DNA of 64,000 nucleotides from Cavenderia fasciculata (GCF_000203815.1 NW_004457637.1:1-64000), one strand, 5' to 3'; counted from the first letter of the stretch, positions 24,032-36,033 are shown. Notes: generated by a model not told the origin, from the sequence alone. Translations and numbers: made by a program.

Positions 24032-27000
24032 TTAATTATTAGTTGTATGATTAGTGTTGACAGTTAAATTACTACGATCAGAACGGAAAGATTTTTGTCT
24101 TTGAATGGTTGGTGGAGCAGGACCGGTATGAGTTGCTTCGAAAAAGTTGACAAGGTGTTTGATTGATGTAGATTTGACAACTGGATTTGAAGAAGGAGAT
24201 TTACGACGCTCTATCGTTCCAAATGGTCCTTTTACAAAATCATTTCCATACATTGATTTACGTTTGGAAAGTGATTGATCGGCACCTGCCAAACCGTGGA
24301 TATCACCAGTCGATGTAGATCCCTTGATCACTGGAGCACCATTATCACTTCCACCGCCATTAACTCTTGGTGAAATTTCACTTCCACTGCCATCGTTGGC
24401 AGGATTTCCCGTGGATAATGAAAGTTGTGGTGATTCTTGTTGTTTTTGTTGTTGTCTAATATGGAAATGTGAAGCCGATGATAAAGAATCGGTTGATGGT
24501 GAAGATTTTACATTATTATTAATTTGTTGTTGATTAATTTGTTGATTAATAGTTGTTGATACTGTTGGTACATTATTGTTTTGATTTTGATTATTTTGAT
24601 TATTATTAATTTCAGGTTGAACTGAAATAGTTGGATGAGTTGAAGAAATTGTAATAAAAGTATTTGCCAATGGATTAGAGTTTGGATTACTGTTATTATT
24701 ATTATTATTACTATTACTATTATTGGTAGTATTACTTTTTGGTGTATCTGGAACATCTGAACCACTTTCAGTGTATGCAATTTCAACCTCTTCTATAGTG
24801 TCATCGTCATCATCAACTTCATCATCGTCATCTGAATCTGATGAACTATCACCTTGACTGAAATCAAGGTCCAAGTTAGGTTGAAACTCTACATTTGGCA
24901 ATTCCTTGTTTGATGGGACAGTGACTGTAGTGTCATTTTCTCCATCATAGGTGACATGTTTCTTTGACTTTTTCTTTTTCTTTTCCTTTTCAATCTTGTT
25001 GCCATTTTCATCAAACTGGTCTGGTTGTTGCTGAGCATCGCCATCCTTTTTCGACTTTTTCACCTTTTTCTTGATATTCTTTCCTTTTTTCTCAATCTTG
25101 TGCATTGCCTTTTTAACAGTCTTGTAAATGGCTGTACCACTCGACTTTAAACTACCAACATTGATCTTTAATTGACTAGATCCTTCCTTTTGGCCATCAC
25201 CAGAAGTGCCATTCTCCACAGGTGTACCATTTTCAACTGGAATAGCTGATCCAGATTCCGTTGTAGTAGCATTGTTTGGATTATTTTCAATGATTTGACT
25301 TTCATTCAATGCTTGAGCAGCTTCCTTCTTTTTCAAAGTACCCTTTCTAGAGAATGAAAATGATGAATTGGATGATGTCTCTTCTTCTCTTTCACTCTCT
25401 CTTCTTGCCGATGTTGGAGACGAGTCGTCATCTCCATTATTACTATGATTATCCTTGAATGACTTGAAATCAAAAAGTTTTTTAAAACTCATACTCTTTG
25501 TTTGGTTACGAAGATGTTTGGGAGAGTCTGGTGAGGTGGTGTTGGAGTGGTTGGATGCAGTCTCGTCATTATTATTATTATTATTGTCAATACCACCACT
25601 AGAAGAGATGGCACTATTACTACCACTACTATCCTTTCTACCAATAGTCTTGAATTTATCCAATCTTTCATTTAAAAACTTGTGGAATCGATGAGAGTTG
25701 TTGTGGTGTGTACTATAGTTGCCAGTTGGCAATCCCAAAATACTATCACTCAATCCAAGACGAGGACGTGCTTCATCCTCCATATCTGGATGTTCAGGTA
25801 CCGTGAAAATATCATCCAATACACTACCCAATGTAACTTGGAATCCATGAATAGAATCTGGATTTGTCCATTTAATTCTACTAAGTATATTTCTACACAC
25901 AAATTAAAAATTAAAAATTAAAATTAGAACTATTTCTATTATCTATCTATCTATCTATCTTTTTTAAATGTATTTATATTTATATTTACCTTGTTTTATG
26001 AAGTACAGTTAAAAAGTCTTCAGGTTTCTTTGCTTCTCTTTCCCAAATTTCATCAAATAATTCAAATGAAATGGAAAATAATTCTTCAAACCAATCATCT
26101 TGATCAAATATGATTTCATAAATATTTTCATCTAAATAAAAAGAAAAGAAGTGTAAGTAATTAATTAATTTATAATGTATTTGTTTTTTGATTACTATTC
26201 ATACCATCAATATAAATTTCTAAAATGACATTAGTTAGTGACATTCCAACTTGACTAAATGAATATTGGGCTTCTTCTTGAGTACGAGATAATTGAACAC
26301 TCAATATTTCTTGATAGATCCTAGAATATCTTGCACCAAAATAAATAAGATTACGAAGACCAAGAATACCAGTACCCAACAATGTAAAATGATCATTGTA
26401 CACCTCTCCACCAAAACCCAATGATTTTAGTTTATCTGTCAATGAATCTTCACCTGGATTAAATGATTGTCCTGGGAATGATATTTTACATAATCTAACT
26501 AATAAATGATCAATTGATTGTCTAAAAGGAAAAATAAAAAAATAAAATGATTAGAAATCAAAAAAAATAACAAATAAATATTTAATTATTGATTGATTAC
26601 ATACTTGTCAGTTATTTGTTTACCCAATTTAATATTTGTTAATTTATGTTGTTGATAATGTAATAATTCCAATCTAACATTTGGATCAACATTTTTAATA
26701 TATTTCTAAAAAAAAAGAATCATTAATTAATACAATAATACTAATAATATATATATATATATGTATTTGTATTACATACCTTGATAGCTTCATTTACACC
26801 TTGAGCACTTAATAATTGACGATATCTTTCAAAATCAAATTGAGTTGGAGCAGATGACATCATATGATTAATAAATGATAAACAACCAGATAATAAACCA
26901 TCATTTGTTTTGTTATTATTTAATTGTTGAGATTGAATAGTTGGTTGTTGTTGAGATTGAATAGTTGGTTGATTATTACTATTTTCAAATAATATCATTT

Positions 27001-27478
27001 TCTTTACACTTTCAAGAATATGAATATAAAAATTGGTATTGTATTGCTTGGATACTACATTGATAGCTTCTTGCAATACATAAAACATTTGTGATCCTTT
27101 TTGTTGTTGTTGTTGTTGTTGAGTTGGTTGTTGTTGTTGTTTGGATTGTGAATCAGTCAATGATGGATTAGGAGATCCTTGAAATGGAATATTTGAAAAT
27201 GAACTGGTACGTTCGAGAAAGACGGGAGTGAATTTGTTGGTCGAAAGCATTTGGATGAGTAGATTGAAAAGTGATGATTGTCTATTAACAAAGACAAAGG
27301 CTACAACGGTAGTAGCTGCACCAATCAACAACTCTGTATTGAGGGAATCACTAGACGATGGTTCTCCATTACCAATTTGTAAATTCAATCCTGCCAATGC
27401 ATTTTGTAAAGTTTCTGGTTCTTCTTCTTGAGTAACTTGTTGTTGTTGTTGTTGTTGTTCCTCTTGAATAGTTGTCAT
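24032..27478 (-). CDS. ELMO-domain protein with long disordered C-terminus
   Basis: Five exons (27478-26780, 26705-26605, 26521-26205, 26131-25990, 25892-24032) keep one frame and give 1039 residues. The ELMO domain lies in exons 2-4 (about residues 260-410), with LKSLGFGGEVYNDHF, GTGILGLRNLIYFGARY and DWFEELFSISFELFDEIW matching the ELMO/CED-12 and ELMOD pattern. About 230 N-terminal residues are Gln-rich with helical stretches. The last 600 residues are low-complexity: Asn, Ser and acidic tracts, plus a strongly basic patch (about 670-720) with KKGKNIKKKVKKSKK. In amoebae, ELMO proteins join Dock-type exchange factors to activate Rac in chemotaxis and phagocytosis; ELMOD relatives are Arf GAPs. 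Which subtype this is cannot be settled; there is no clear PH domain. Confidence 0.85.
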
Positions 27479-28298
27479 TTTCTACTTCTACTATTCTATT
27501 CTATCTCCTACAACAGAGTTCTGTTATAAATTACAATAAATAAATAAATAAATATATACAAATTTGTTTGATGATGTATGTGTTTGTTGTTTCTTAAGAA
27601 GATAATGATAACTTATCTCTCTTCTTGACTTGTATATGTAAATATATGTATATATATATATATATATATGTAGTACGAGTGATATCACCTACCTACAAAC
27701 AAAGCAAACAAACAAAACTGAAACCCTCCTTAGCTAATGACGATGATGAGGACAAAGGTTGTATTAGTGGTGCGCGGGTGAGGAGGTGTGCGTGGGTACT
27801 TGTTGTGTTGTGTGATGTTAATTATAACTTTTTTTTTATCTTTTATCTTTGGTTTTATCTGTCACAGCGTTCATTGAATGAGAATGATCGATCAATCAAT
27901 AATTAAGCCGTTACGCTGTCACACAGATTTTTTTTGTTTTTTTATCGTCGTCCTTTTAAAAACTCTGTCTGCGAATCTTGATTAGTTCCACCAAATCTTT
28001 TTGTATGATGCAATCAATGGATTCCACATATCTTTTATTTCATTGGTGGGTGTAAATACTCCTCATCCATCTTACAAAGGTTCAAATAAATAAGACATAC
28101 AGCAACAGCAGATACATTAACCATGTTACTTAGTATGTGAATTTTCGGTGTATCAAAGGGACAATCCCACTGCCTTTTTAAATTAAATTTGTTTTTAGTG
28201 TGAGTTTGTATTAATAGCAACACCCAAAGTCATAGTTGTTATTATTAAATATCTGGTTATTACAAGATAGAGATAAAGATAAAGATAGATAGATAGAC
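27479..28298. other. Divergent intergenic region
   Basis: It holds the promoters of the ELMO gene (minus) and the small acidic gene (plus). A TA-rich repeat (about 27640-27670), a GGTGCGCGGGTGAGGAGG-like G-rich patch (27770-27800) and T-runs are visible. No gene seen. Confidence 0.5.
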
Positions 28299-28735
28299 AT
28301 GTCAGAGGAAAGCACTACTACTATTACTAGTTCGACAACTGCAGAGGTTGAAGAGACGACAACAGATAACAACAAACAAACCATAGTTGAAAGTATCAAA
28401 CAAGCAATGGCTGAAAAGATGCTCAACGGCACCTATGACGCTCAAGGTGAAGAAGAACAAAACTACAATGAAATACATAAAGACGATGATGAAGATGATG
28501 AAGAAGACGAAGATGATGAAACACCTGTCTATGAAATCACTGCAACCGATCATATTAATGCTTCTTTAATGGGTAAGAAGAGGAAAGAAGAGACAGAAGG
28601 GAAAAAGTTTAAAAGACTAACTATCCTTGTTTAATCAATCTTTTATATATAGAATCATTCAAGAATAAATTTGAAAGTGGAGATTTGCAACAAAGAGACG
28701 ATGAAATCATTGATAATGGAGAATGGGATGATTAA
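28299..28735 (+). CDS. Small acidic protein, two exons, unknown function
   Basis: Exons 28299-28572 and 28653-28735 join in phase 1 and give 118 residues. The N-terminus is Thr/Ser-rich, followed by a likely helix (TIVESIKQAMAEKMLNGTY), a run of Asp/Glu (about residues 63-80), and then PVYEITATDHINASLMESF and a C-terminus ending IIDNGEWDD. The second exon was not recognisable as a separate ORF, but the GTAAGA donor and TATATAG acceptor keep the frame and give a sensible helix across the junction. The absence of a signal peptide and of membrane segments points to the cytosol or nucleus. No family recognised; it may be a chaperone- or chromatin-linked acidic protein, which is only a guess from composition. 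Confidence 0.65.
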
Positions 28736-29924
28736 ATAGTAATAACTCATAATAATAATATTATTATTTATATAAAACAATGTACACCTTGTAGATTATA
28801 CCTTTTTTTACACACAACAAAACAAATGCAAGACATTATCATAATCATGATGTTAAAACCAAGGAGGACTGTTTCAGTTGAAATTCGAAATTCCCTCTTC
28901 TTTCAACATCTTTAGAACTATGTGGATCTATCTGGATAGATGGATGGAGGGAGCGACCCGCAACCCTCAATCGTGACTCCAACTACTCAACACATGCGGA
29001 CGGGTTCGTTTTGTAAGTTGTCACTCCTCTCAACCAACCATCTATTTATTTTTTAATTTTTTCATTCGTTCATCAGATCAATCAAGTCTGGCTCTATTGA
29101 TAATAAGGAGGGGGTATGATGACTGGTACAGAGTCAGACCTATAGACATCTGGATGACTATTGGTCATAAAAATATTATAGTATTCTATAGTATTTTTGG
29201 CTCTACAAAAAAAAACGGTTGGAAAAAAAAAATAATTATTTTTTTTATAACTGCCACCTATCAACAACGACCACCCAAAAATATTTGAATTTTTGACAGG
29301 CTATTTAGAGACGGTATGTACCTACTACTCCTTCATTAAATGATATGTGGTTTCTCTACAACTTTTGACATTGACGTCTGTCATGTCCCTTTATATAATT
29401 TTACAATAATTATGGATCAGAAATCATTTCGAATTTACGACTGATGGGGAAACGTTGGAAAAGAATCATTGGGGACTGTTGTGAGGGCGCGCCCCCTGTT
29501 GTTGATCTTTTCAGTTGGTTGGTCACCCTTTGGGATGATGGCCATCACCCCCACTACACTCACTACCCATCTATAGACGATAGAGTGGAGTGGAGTAGTG
29601 CTAGCTCCAGAAGAGAATCAGTTAATCAAAAAAAGAAAAAGATGGACCGCCTCTCAACAACAACTACAACTACAACAATGTAACTGCTAAATCACCATCA
29701 CTCCCTTGCCTAGGTTGCTTGGTTACCGCCAACCAATACAGTTGTTTTATTATTATTTTAACTGTACAAATATATTTATCTAACCCTTACATATTTATCT
29801 AAACGTTGTGTGTAGTTGTAAAACGTTTAGAGGTTGTAGTTGTAATACCACCCTTTCTCATATTGTAATATTATATATCTATCCAACCCTCATACCTACC
29901 TACCTACTCTTCTTTTGTATAAAA
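28736..29924. other. Intergenic region, 1.2 kb
   Basis: No coding signal. It contains GC-rich words unusual for this DNA, including the palindrome GGGCGCGCCC at 29485-29494, and a CTACC repeat just before the CAP gene (29892-29907). The end is the promoter and 5' UTR of the CAP gene. Confidence 0.5.
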
Positions 29925-31091
29925 ATGAAGTTCCTTCAACCCATATTCCTTATTTTAATCGGTTGTGTATTGTCATCTTTGGCAACTACATCTAATCCAG
30001 ATTACCAACTTTATTTGGTCAATCAACTTCGTGCATCTGTCGGTTCACCACAATTAAGAATGAGTCAATGTTTAATGAACTCTGCTCAATTTCATTCAGT
30101 TTATCAAGCTAGGTATGAATCAAATAATTATAAATTAATATTTATTATAATATATATTAATATTTATTTTTCCATTTCTTTTTATAGTATTCAAACAATG
30201 ACACATAATGATCCAATTGGTAGTTTATTCGACCGTATGGGAGCTTATGGTAGTTTTAATATGTTTTATGCTTTGGAGAATGTAGCGTCTGGTCAGACTA
30301 GTGATGATATGGTATTTAGTTCCTACTATTACAGTCCAAAGCATTATGCCAATATGATTGATCCCAATGTCCAATATGCTGGTTTTGGTATGGCTTTTGA
30401 TGTCAACGGTGTCGCATACTGGACACAACAATTCATCAGAGCTTCATGCAACCAAGTCTACACCCCATCTACTTCAACCTCGTCCAATACTGGTGCCACT
30501 CCATCCACATCATCATCACCAACCACAACTACAAACTCTAACAATTCTGATGGTGGTTCTCAATCCACTTCTACTACTGGTAGTTCGACTACTGGTAGTT
30601 CTGGATCCACCACATCGACTACCTCTACCACTACTGGTACTCCAGCTGTTCCACCTCCACCCACAACTACCACCACTGGATCCACCACATCGACTACCTC
30701 TACTACTACCGGTACTCCAGTTCCATCAACTACTACTACCACTACCGCTAGTACATCTTCATCTGGTGGTTCATCTGGAGCAACTCATGTCACCACTTCT
30801 AGTACTACTACCACTACTACCACTACTGGTACACCTGGAAAGAATTCAACTACTACTACTGGATCATCAAGTACTATTGACCCATCAAGTGAATCTTCAT
30901 CATCATCACAAGATGATTCATCCAATTCTTCCAATTCACAAGATTCACAAAGTGGTGAAACTGAACCAAACAATCAACAAGGAGAAGAATCAGATGAGAG
31001 TTCTGGTAATAGTTTAGATAGCAATTCTGCAATAACTACCACTTTTGCTATTTTCTCTACCATTCTCATTGCAATTATCATGTCATTTTAA
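29925..31091 (+). CDS. Secreted CAP/SCP-domain protein with Ser/Thr-rich stalk and GPI tail
   Basis: Exons 29925-30112 and 30188-31091 give 363 residues. A signal peptide (MKFLQPIFLILIGCVLSSLA) is followed by a CAP domain (about residues 25-170): LYLVNQLRASVGSPQL, AQFHSVYQAS, MTHNDPIGSLFDRM, LENVASG and YAGFGMAF. His of the first motif, the HN pair and Glu of the second are present, so the usual CAP cavity looks complete. A mucin-like stalk of about 170 Ser/Thr/Pro residues carries a 25-residue repeat, then a hydrophobic GPI-type end (FAIFSTILIAIIMSF). CAP proteins bind sterols or act in secreted defence and adhesion; this one is probably displayed on the surface. An ATG at 29808 would add a leader before the signal peptide and was rejected. 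Confidence 0.88.
   Translation: MKFLQPIFLILIGCVLSSLATTSNPDYQLYLVNQLRASVGSPQLRMSQCLMNSAQFHSVYQARYESNNYKLIFIIIYINIYFSISFYSIQTMTHNDPIGSLFDRMGAYGSFNMFYALENVASGQTSDDMVFSSYYYSPKHYANMIDPNVQYAGFGMAFDVNGVAYWTQQFIRASCNQVYTPSTSTSSNTGATPSTSSSPTTTTNSNNSDGGSQSTSTTGSSTTGSSGSTTSTTSTTTGTPAVPPPPTTTTTGSTTSTTSTTTGTPVPSTTTTTTASTSSSGGSSGATHVTTSSTTTTTTTTGTPGKNSTTTTGSSSTIDPSSESSSSSQDDSSNSSNSQDSQSGETEPNNQQGEESDESSGNSLDSNSAITTTFAIFSTILIAIIMSF
30603..30720 (+). repeat. 75-base tandem repeat in the CAP protein stalk
   Basis: A block beginning GGATCCACCACATCGACTAC at 30603 recurs at 30678, a period of 75 bases (25 codons), with only a few changes in the first 43 bases. It encodes GSTTSTTSTTTGTP followed by Pro/Thr. This is an in-frame expansion of the stalk. 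Confidence 0.85.
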
Positions 31092-31171
31092 CAACTTTGA
31101 AAGATTCATTTGCTTGTGTAATAATAAAATTGTAAAACTACTACTACTATTTATTTAATTAATTAATTAAT

Positions 31172-33616
31172 TTAAAACATTGTGTGTACAACACGAAATC
31201 TAGTTTGTTGAGGTTGTTTACTTGATAGAATTTCTAGATTAATTTTACTCTTTAATATAGTATGATTTGATAAATAATCTAATATATTTGATTGATCTAT
31301 ATTCCATCTAAGACCATTCACTAGAGAATCTACGTAGTTTTGTAGATCAGACGGGCTTTGCATTATGTTTTTAGTGTATGTCATGAGCAAGTCGATCCAT
31401 TTGGGTGATCCATAAGTTCCAACAATCTTCCAAGTATCGATAGAGATAATCTCCAACGGTATATTACAATCGACTAGGGATTCTACAACTTGGAATTGTT
31501 TGGCTCTCATTAGTTGATCTATATTACATTTGGGAGGATTGGTGATTCCTTGGTATTGGTACATATATTTAATGATGGGTGCTTGAAGTGATGTGATTGC
31601 CATCGACAGGAATTTCTCTTTGTTTAATGCCGATGATAGCTTGTATAAATCATTTACCAATAAAACATTTCTATGATGATTTTTAGAGAATATGGGAACT
31701 ATACAATCCTCCCTAACGTATTGTGCCATCTCTAAACTATTTACTTCAATGTTTCGAGTGAACAATTCTTCTCTTAAACTTGGACGTACTCTTAATAACT
31801 TGTCCATTAAATCAAACCGACCATTCAATAAAATATATTGAAGTGTTTGAAATGATAATGTCCAAAATTGATCTGGCCCAAATAAATCGGTCACTTCCAT
31901 TATCAAATATTCAACCAATTCCCATTTAATATTTTTAGTTGGTTTTAATAAATTTAGTATAACAAAACATGTTTCTACTACATTAATTCCAATTGTTGGT
32001 TCATTTTGTTTTTTTTGTTGTTGTTGTTTTAAAATACCAACCAAGAATTGTAATACTTGAATATTTGTAGATTGTAAAGTGATACCATGATGTTTAGTAT
32101 CTAAAAGATCAATTTCTCGATCTCGATTTGGTGATACCAAATATTGATAACAATCTTGAACCAATTCCAATGACCCATGAGTACAAATAGAAGAGAATCC
32201 ACATGTTTTTAAAAGGTATATTAAACTATTATGATTATTATTATTATTATTATTACTGTTTTTTTGGAAATGGGTAATGACAAGACTAGATATACCACCT
32301 TGGTATGGATTTTGTTTCACTTGAGCTATTTTATGAACTTGTATATTATATTCTAATAACCATAAAAGATAATATGAAATGGATCGTTGAGATGGTGGTG
32401 ATACTAATTGATATCCAATAGTATTATGAATATTTTTAGAGGATAAACCACTGATTTTAATTAATTCCAAACATTCAACCAATGTTCCCAAACCTTCTAG
32501 TATATTTCCTTTGCATGAAGCTGGAGAAAGTTTAATATACAGAAAATTATTTAAATAGGTTTGAATTGATACAAGTAAATTGGTATGGTCCTTTGTATGG
32601 TTGCTGGCAATAACCAATGAAACATATTCTTTGTTGTGAGTTGACAGTGCTTCGTAAAATGGATCGGAAAAGATTCGATTGACAAATGCTAATCCGTATT
32701 GTTTAAATATAAACGATACAATATCAACTTGAGTTGGATCGGTGAGTTGTACATTGAATTGATCAACTGGTATCCTTTTAAATCCATCCATTCCAATATC
32801 TTGAATGATATACTCTAATATTTCTAATTGATTCGATCTGATACACACTCTAATCAATTCTAAAACATAAGAGTATGCGTCAAGTACACCTTCTCGATGT
32901 GGTATCAATACTTGTAGTATAGTTGTTGCAAGAAGAGGTTGTTGTTGTTTTTCTTTGTTTTTGTTCATCATCATTGTTAAACGTTGAACCATTGTTAATG
33001 GTTGTTGTTGTACTGGTTGTTGTTGTTGTTGATTGTCACCATCATCTCGATCATTTAAGATTAAACAATTAGAGTTGATAAAGTTATTAATTATTTTCCA
33101 AGTTTCTAAACATAAATCTTGAGATGGTGATAATGTTGAAGTCAAGTAATTGTTGATGGCTGTAATTGACTCTTTTGTTGGATTACTTCGATTGATTTGA
33201 AAGTGTTGTTTAAATTGTTGAGAGAAGAGTTGAAATAGACGAGCAGTGTAAAGAGGAGAGACTATCTTTGGCAAGGCCTTTATCGTTTCTTTAAAGATAC
33301 CATTGTATTGTTCTTTTGGGGTTGCACCGATGTAGTCGAGAAACAAGGCATGGTTATTGTTGTGGACGGCCATTGAAGGATCGACCTTGAGCCACTGGTA
33401 TCGGATTGGGATGACGTATCGTTCACACTTTGTATAAAGGTCCATTATGCCAAGTGGAGTGTTCTCATCTTCACCTTGTTCATCATCAAGTTGTACAATC
33501 GGCATTCTTGCATCAAACACCAAACATTCTCTTCTTATTGTTGATAGAATCAATTTTAATAAATATCTATCTTTAAATACTTTTGAAAGTATTTCTTCTT
33601 TATTATTTATAACCAT
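31172..33616 (-). CDS. Divergent ankyrin-like family protein (copy A)
   Basis: A single uninterrupted exon gives 814 residues. It opens with KVFKDRYLLKLILSTIRREC, the F-box-like or nuclear-pore-like leader shared with copies B, C and D in this window, and continues with many short helical pairs (for example APIIKYMYQYQGITNPP, FQVVESLVDCNIPLEII, SPKWIDLLMTY). Dictyostelids hold large families of such proteins, whose repeats are usually scored as weak ankyrin repeats. Asn and Gln tracts interrupt it at about residues 195-230 and 450. It is the most diverged of the four copies, with an extra acidic insert near residue 45. It is convergent with the CAP gene, 80 bases apart. The molecular role is unknown. 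Confidence 0.78.
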   Translation of the reverse strand: MVINNKEEILSKVFKDRYLLKLILSTIRRECLVFDARMPIVQLDDEQGEDENTPLGIMDLYTKCERYVIPIRYQWLKVDPSMAVHNNNHALFLDYIGATPKEQYNGIFKETIKALPKIVSPLYTARLFQLFSQQFKQHFQINRSNPTKESITAINNYLTSTLSPSQDLCLETWKIINNFINSNCLILNDRDDGDNQQQQQPVQQQPLTMVQRLTMMMNKNKEKQQQPLLATTILQVLIPHREGVLDAYSYVLELIRVCIRSNQLEILEYIIQDIGMDGFKRIPVDQFNVQLTDPTQVDIVSFIFKQYGLAFVNRIFSDPFYEALSTHNKEYVSLVIASNHTKDHTNLLVSIQTYLNNFLYIKLSPASCKGNILEGLGTLVECLELIKISGLSSKNIHNTIGYQLVSPPSQRSISYYLLWLLEYNIQVHKIAQVKQNPYQGGISSLVITHFQKNSNNNNNNNHNSLIYLLKTCGFSSICTHGSLELVQDCYQYLVSPNRDREIDLLDTKHHGITLQSTNIQVLQFLVGILKQQQQKKQNEPTIGINVVETCFVILNLLKPTKNIKWELVEYLIMEVTDLFGPDQFWTLSFQTLQYILLNGRFDLMDKLLRVRPSLREELFTRNIEVNSLEMAQYVREDCIVPIFSKNHHRNVLLVNDLYKLSSALNKEKFLSMAITSLQAPIIKYMYQYQGITNPPKCNIDQLMRAKQFQVVESLVDCNIPLEIISIDTWKIVGTYGSPKWIDLLMTYTKNIMQSPSDLQNYVDSLVNGLRWNIDQSNILDYLSNHTILKSKINLEILSSKQPQQTRFRVVHTMF

Positions 33617-33673
33617 GGATAGTATATATATATAAATATATAAATAAATAAGTGAAATGAAAGAAGATATTTC

Positions 33674-36033
33674 TCAAACCGGAGGTACGAAAAAAAAAAA
33701 AACAAAGATATTTATTTTAAAATTTTCATCAAATTGAATTAATATCGGTAAAAAAGTTTCAGAAATTGGAATATTTTTGGAAATGTAATCATATATTAAA
33801 TGTTTGTTTTGATTAAAACATAAGCCGGATCGAAGCGATAAGTAAAATTCCATGAATTTTGTGTTGGTGTATTTCATGAGTATTTGGATCCACTCGAGTG
33901 ATGCGTATCTTCCAACTTCCTGCCAAGTACTTTGATCTTTGATAACCATAGGAATGTTATTATCAATCAACTCTTTGATAAAGAACAAATCGATGCGCTC
34001 GAACCAATATGTCCATATCGCAAAGTGGTGGCCGATGCTGGTCTGCCATTGTCTGCTGTGAATTTAGGGTGTTGTAGCGTTGATATAAAAGAATGATCAA
34101 GGGAGCCTGAAAGGTATGAGTTGCCGCTTGTATCATCTTGGATATTTTTCCTTGCTGTGTAATTGTATCGAGTGTTGAAAAATACTCGAGCATACCATTG
34201 GCAAAAGCAATGTTTGCATCACAGTCTGACTTTGATCCAAAACATGGTTCAACGGTTTCGCGATTTTTATAATAACTAGCCATCGTCAAACTATTTACTT
34301 TGGTTAATTTGGTGTCGATACGGTACAATACTTCTCTTTTGAGCAATATATCGGCCTCTTTGAAATGCCCGTGCCACAAAACAACTTTCATATCCCGTTT
34401 ATCCAAGTCCCATTCATAGGAGTAGATATCCAATATCTCGGTCACATGATTGACAAAATATTCAAAGAGTGGCCCGTTGTGGGATGGAGATAAAGCAGTG
34501 GACAGTGATGAAATAACGTCGGGGTGAAGATCGATACTAAAATATTTTAAATGACCGTGATCATCCATATCCGATTCTTGTTTCTTTAAAATACCAATCA
34601 AGAAATCCAACACTTTTGTATCGGTTGAATCCAATCTAAATATAGGGGTTATACCCTTTGGCTACTTGCTTATTTTCCAATATATAATGATAAGATTGTT
34701 GTACAAACTCTAATGATCCATAGGAACATATGGTTGAGAATGCAAAAGTCGAGACACAATAATTGACCATATTCATCTTTTTGTTGTTGTCGTCGGTTTT
34801 AGGGAATAGCGAAATGACTAAACGAACCATTTTATCTTCATGTGTGAATGTTAATGATGTCGATATCAAATATTGAAACAACCATAAAATGAAATAGGGA
34901 ATCGATGGTGGTGATGATATTGGATACCCAATAGCATCGTGAATGGTTTCATTTAGGTTACCCATATCTGGATGTACCATATGGATACATTCGACCAATG
35001 ACTTGAGATTTTCTAATAAATTTTCGTCGTCTAGGTTGATATTTTGTCTGGAGAGAAAGGGGAAAATGTAATTGTGAGAAGCTTGGATTCCACCTTTCAT
35101 ATCAACACTCTTTATCGTCTTTGAAACAAATTCTTTGTTGTGTGATTTCAAAGCACCTTCAAGAGGATTCTTATAGATTCTCTTAATCATCTCCAAGTCT
35201 AGGGTTTTGACAACATATGATACCAAATATTGAGTAGTTGGTGGGATCAACCTCTTTCCATCATCCTTTGTCTCCAACAGTGCCTTTACTCCAATCTCTT
35301 GAATAATATCATCCAATATTTGTACATTTACATTGGTGAAATATGATCTAATCAATTCCCATATCCAAGGTAACTTGGGTGATTGATTTGTTTTTAAAAA
35401 TATTTTTAGTATTGTTGTTGTAGTTGTTGTTGTTGTGGTTGTTGGAGTTGTTATTGATTTTTTGGTTGTTTTTTGTTTCTTTTTGGATGGTTTTATATCA
35501 CTATAGATTATACAATGAGTGTTGATAAAATCAATGATCATCTTCCAAGATTGGTATTCCCATTTTGTAGTTGTCAAAAAGTTGAAAATATTGGTGATTG
35601 TTTTCTTTTTTGGTTTGGTTGCACTAATCTCAAAGTATCTTTTGAATTTGTTGGAGAATAATTGAAAGAGTTGTGATAGTTGTTAATGTGTAAGTTTTTT
35701 CAACTCCCAATCTGTTAGTTCCATAAATATACTATCGTGGTCTTCTTTGGGTGTTGACTTTATATAATCGATAAGGAGATTATATTGACGATTAATGATG
35801 ACGAGCAAGGGGTCAATAGGAACCCAATGATATCGTATCGGTGACGGTATTTTTTCTGGCATCATAGCACCCAATACCAAACATTCTCTTCTTATTCTTT
35901 GAACTATCGAATAGAGTAGATATCTATCTTTAAATACTCTACTGATTACACAACTTTGTCTTTCATCTATTTTACTATTATCATTATTAATATTATTATT
36001 TCTTTTATCTTTTTCTTCTTTGATGTTGTTCAT
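33674..36033 (-). pseudogene. Ankyrin-like family protein (copy B), broken
   Basis: Similarity to copies C and D runs the whole length, starting MNNIKEEKDKRNN and CVISRVFKDRYLLYSIVQRI. The reading frame is broken three times: a stop at 35683-35685 where copy D has Gln in THQQLSQLF (CAA to TAA), a frame change near 34635, and another near 33975-33985 beside a T-run. No splice signals explain these points, and the sister copies are intronless there. Each break alone could be an error, but a plain nonsense change plus two shifts in one copy of a multigene family makes a pseudogene likely. The 3' end also has its own tail (VFFFFVPPV) unlike the sisters. It lies 57 bases from copy A in the same direction. 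Confidence 0.78.

Noticed and set aside
24508-24786. Ile-rich minus-strand ORF inside the ELMO gene
   Set aside because: It is a frame-shifted reading of Asn/Gln tracts of the real gene.
30358-31017. 219-codon ORF overlapping the CAP gene in another frame
   Set aside because: It is an out-of-frame reading of Ser/Thr repeats, giving Leu/His/Pro repeats.
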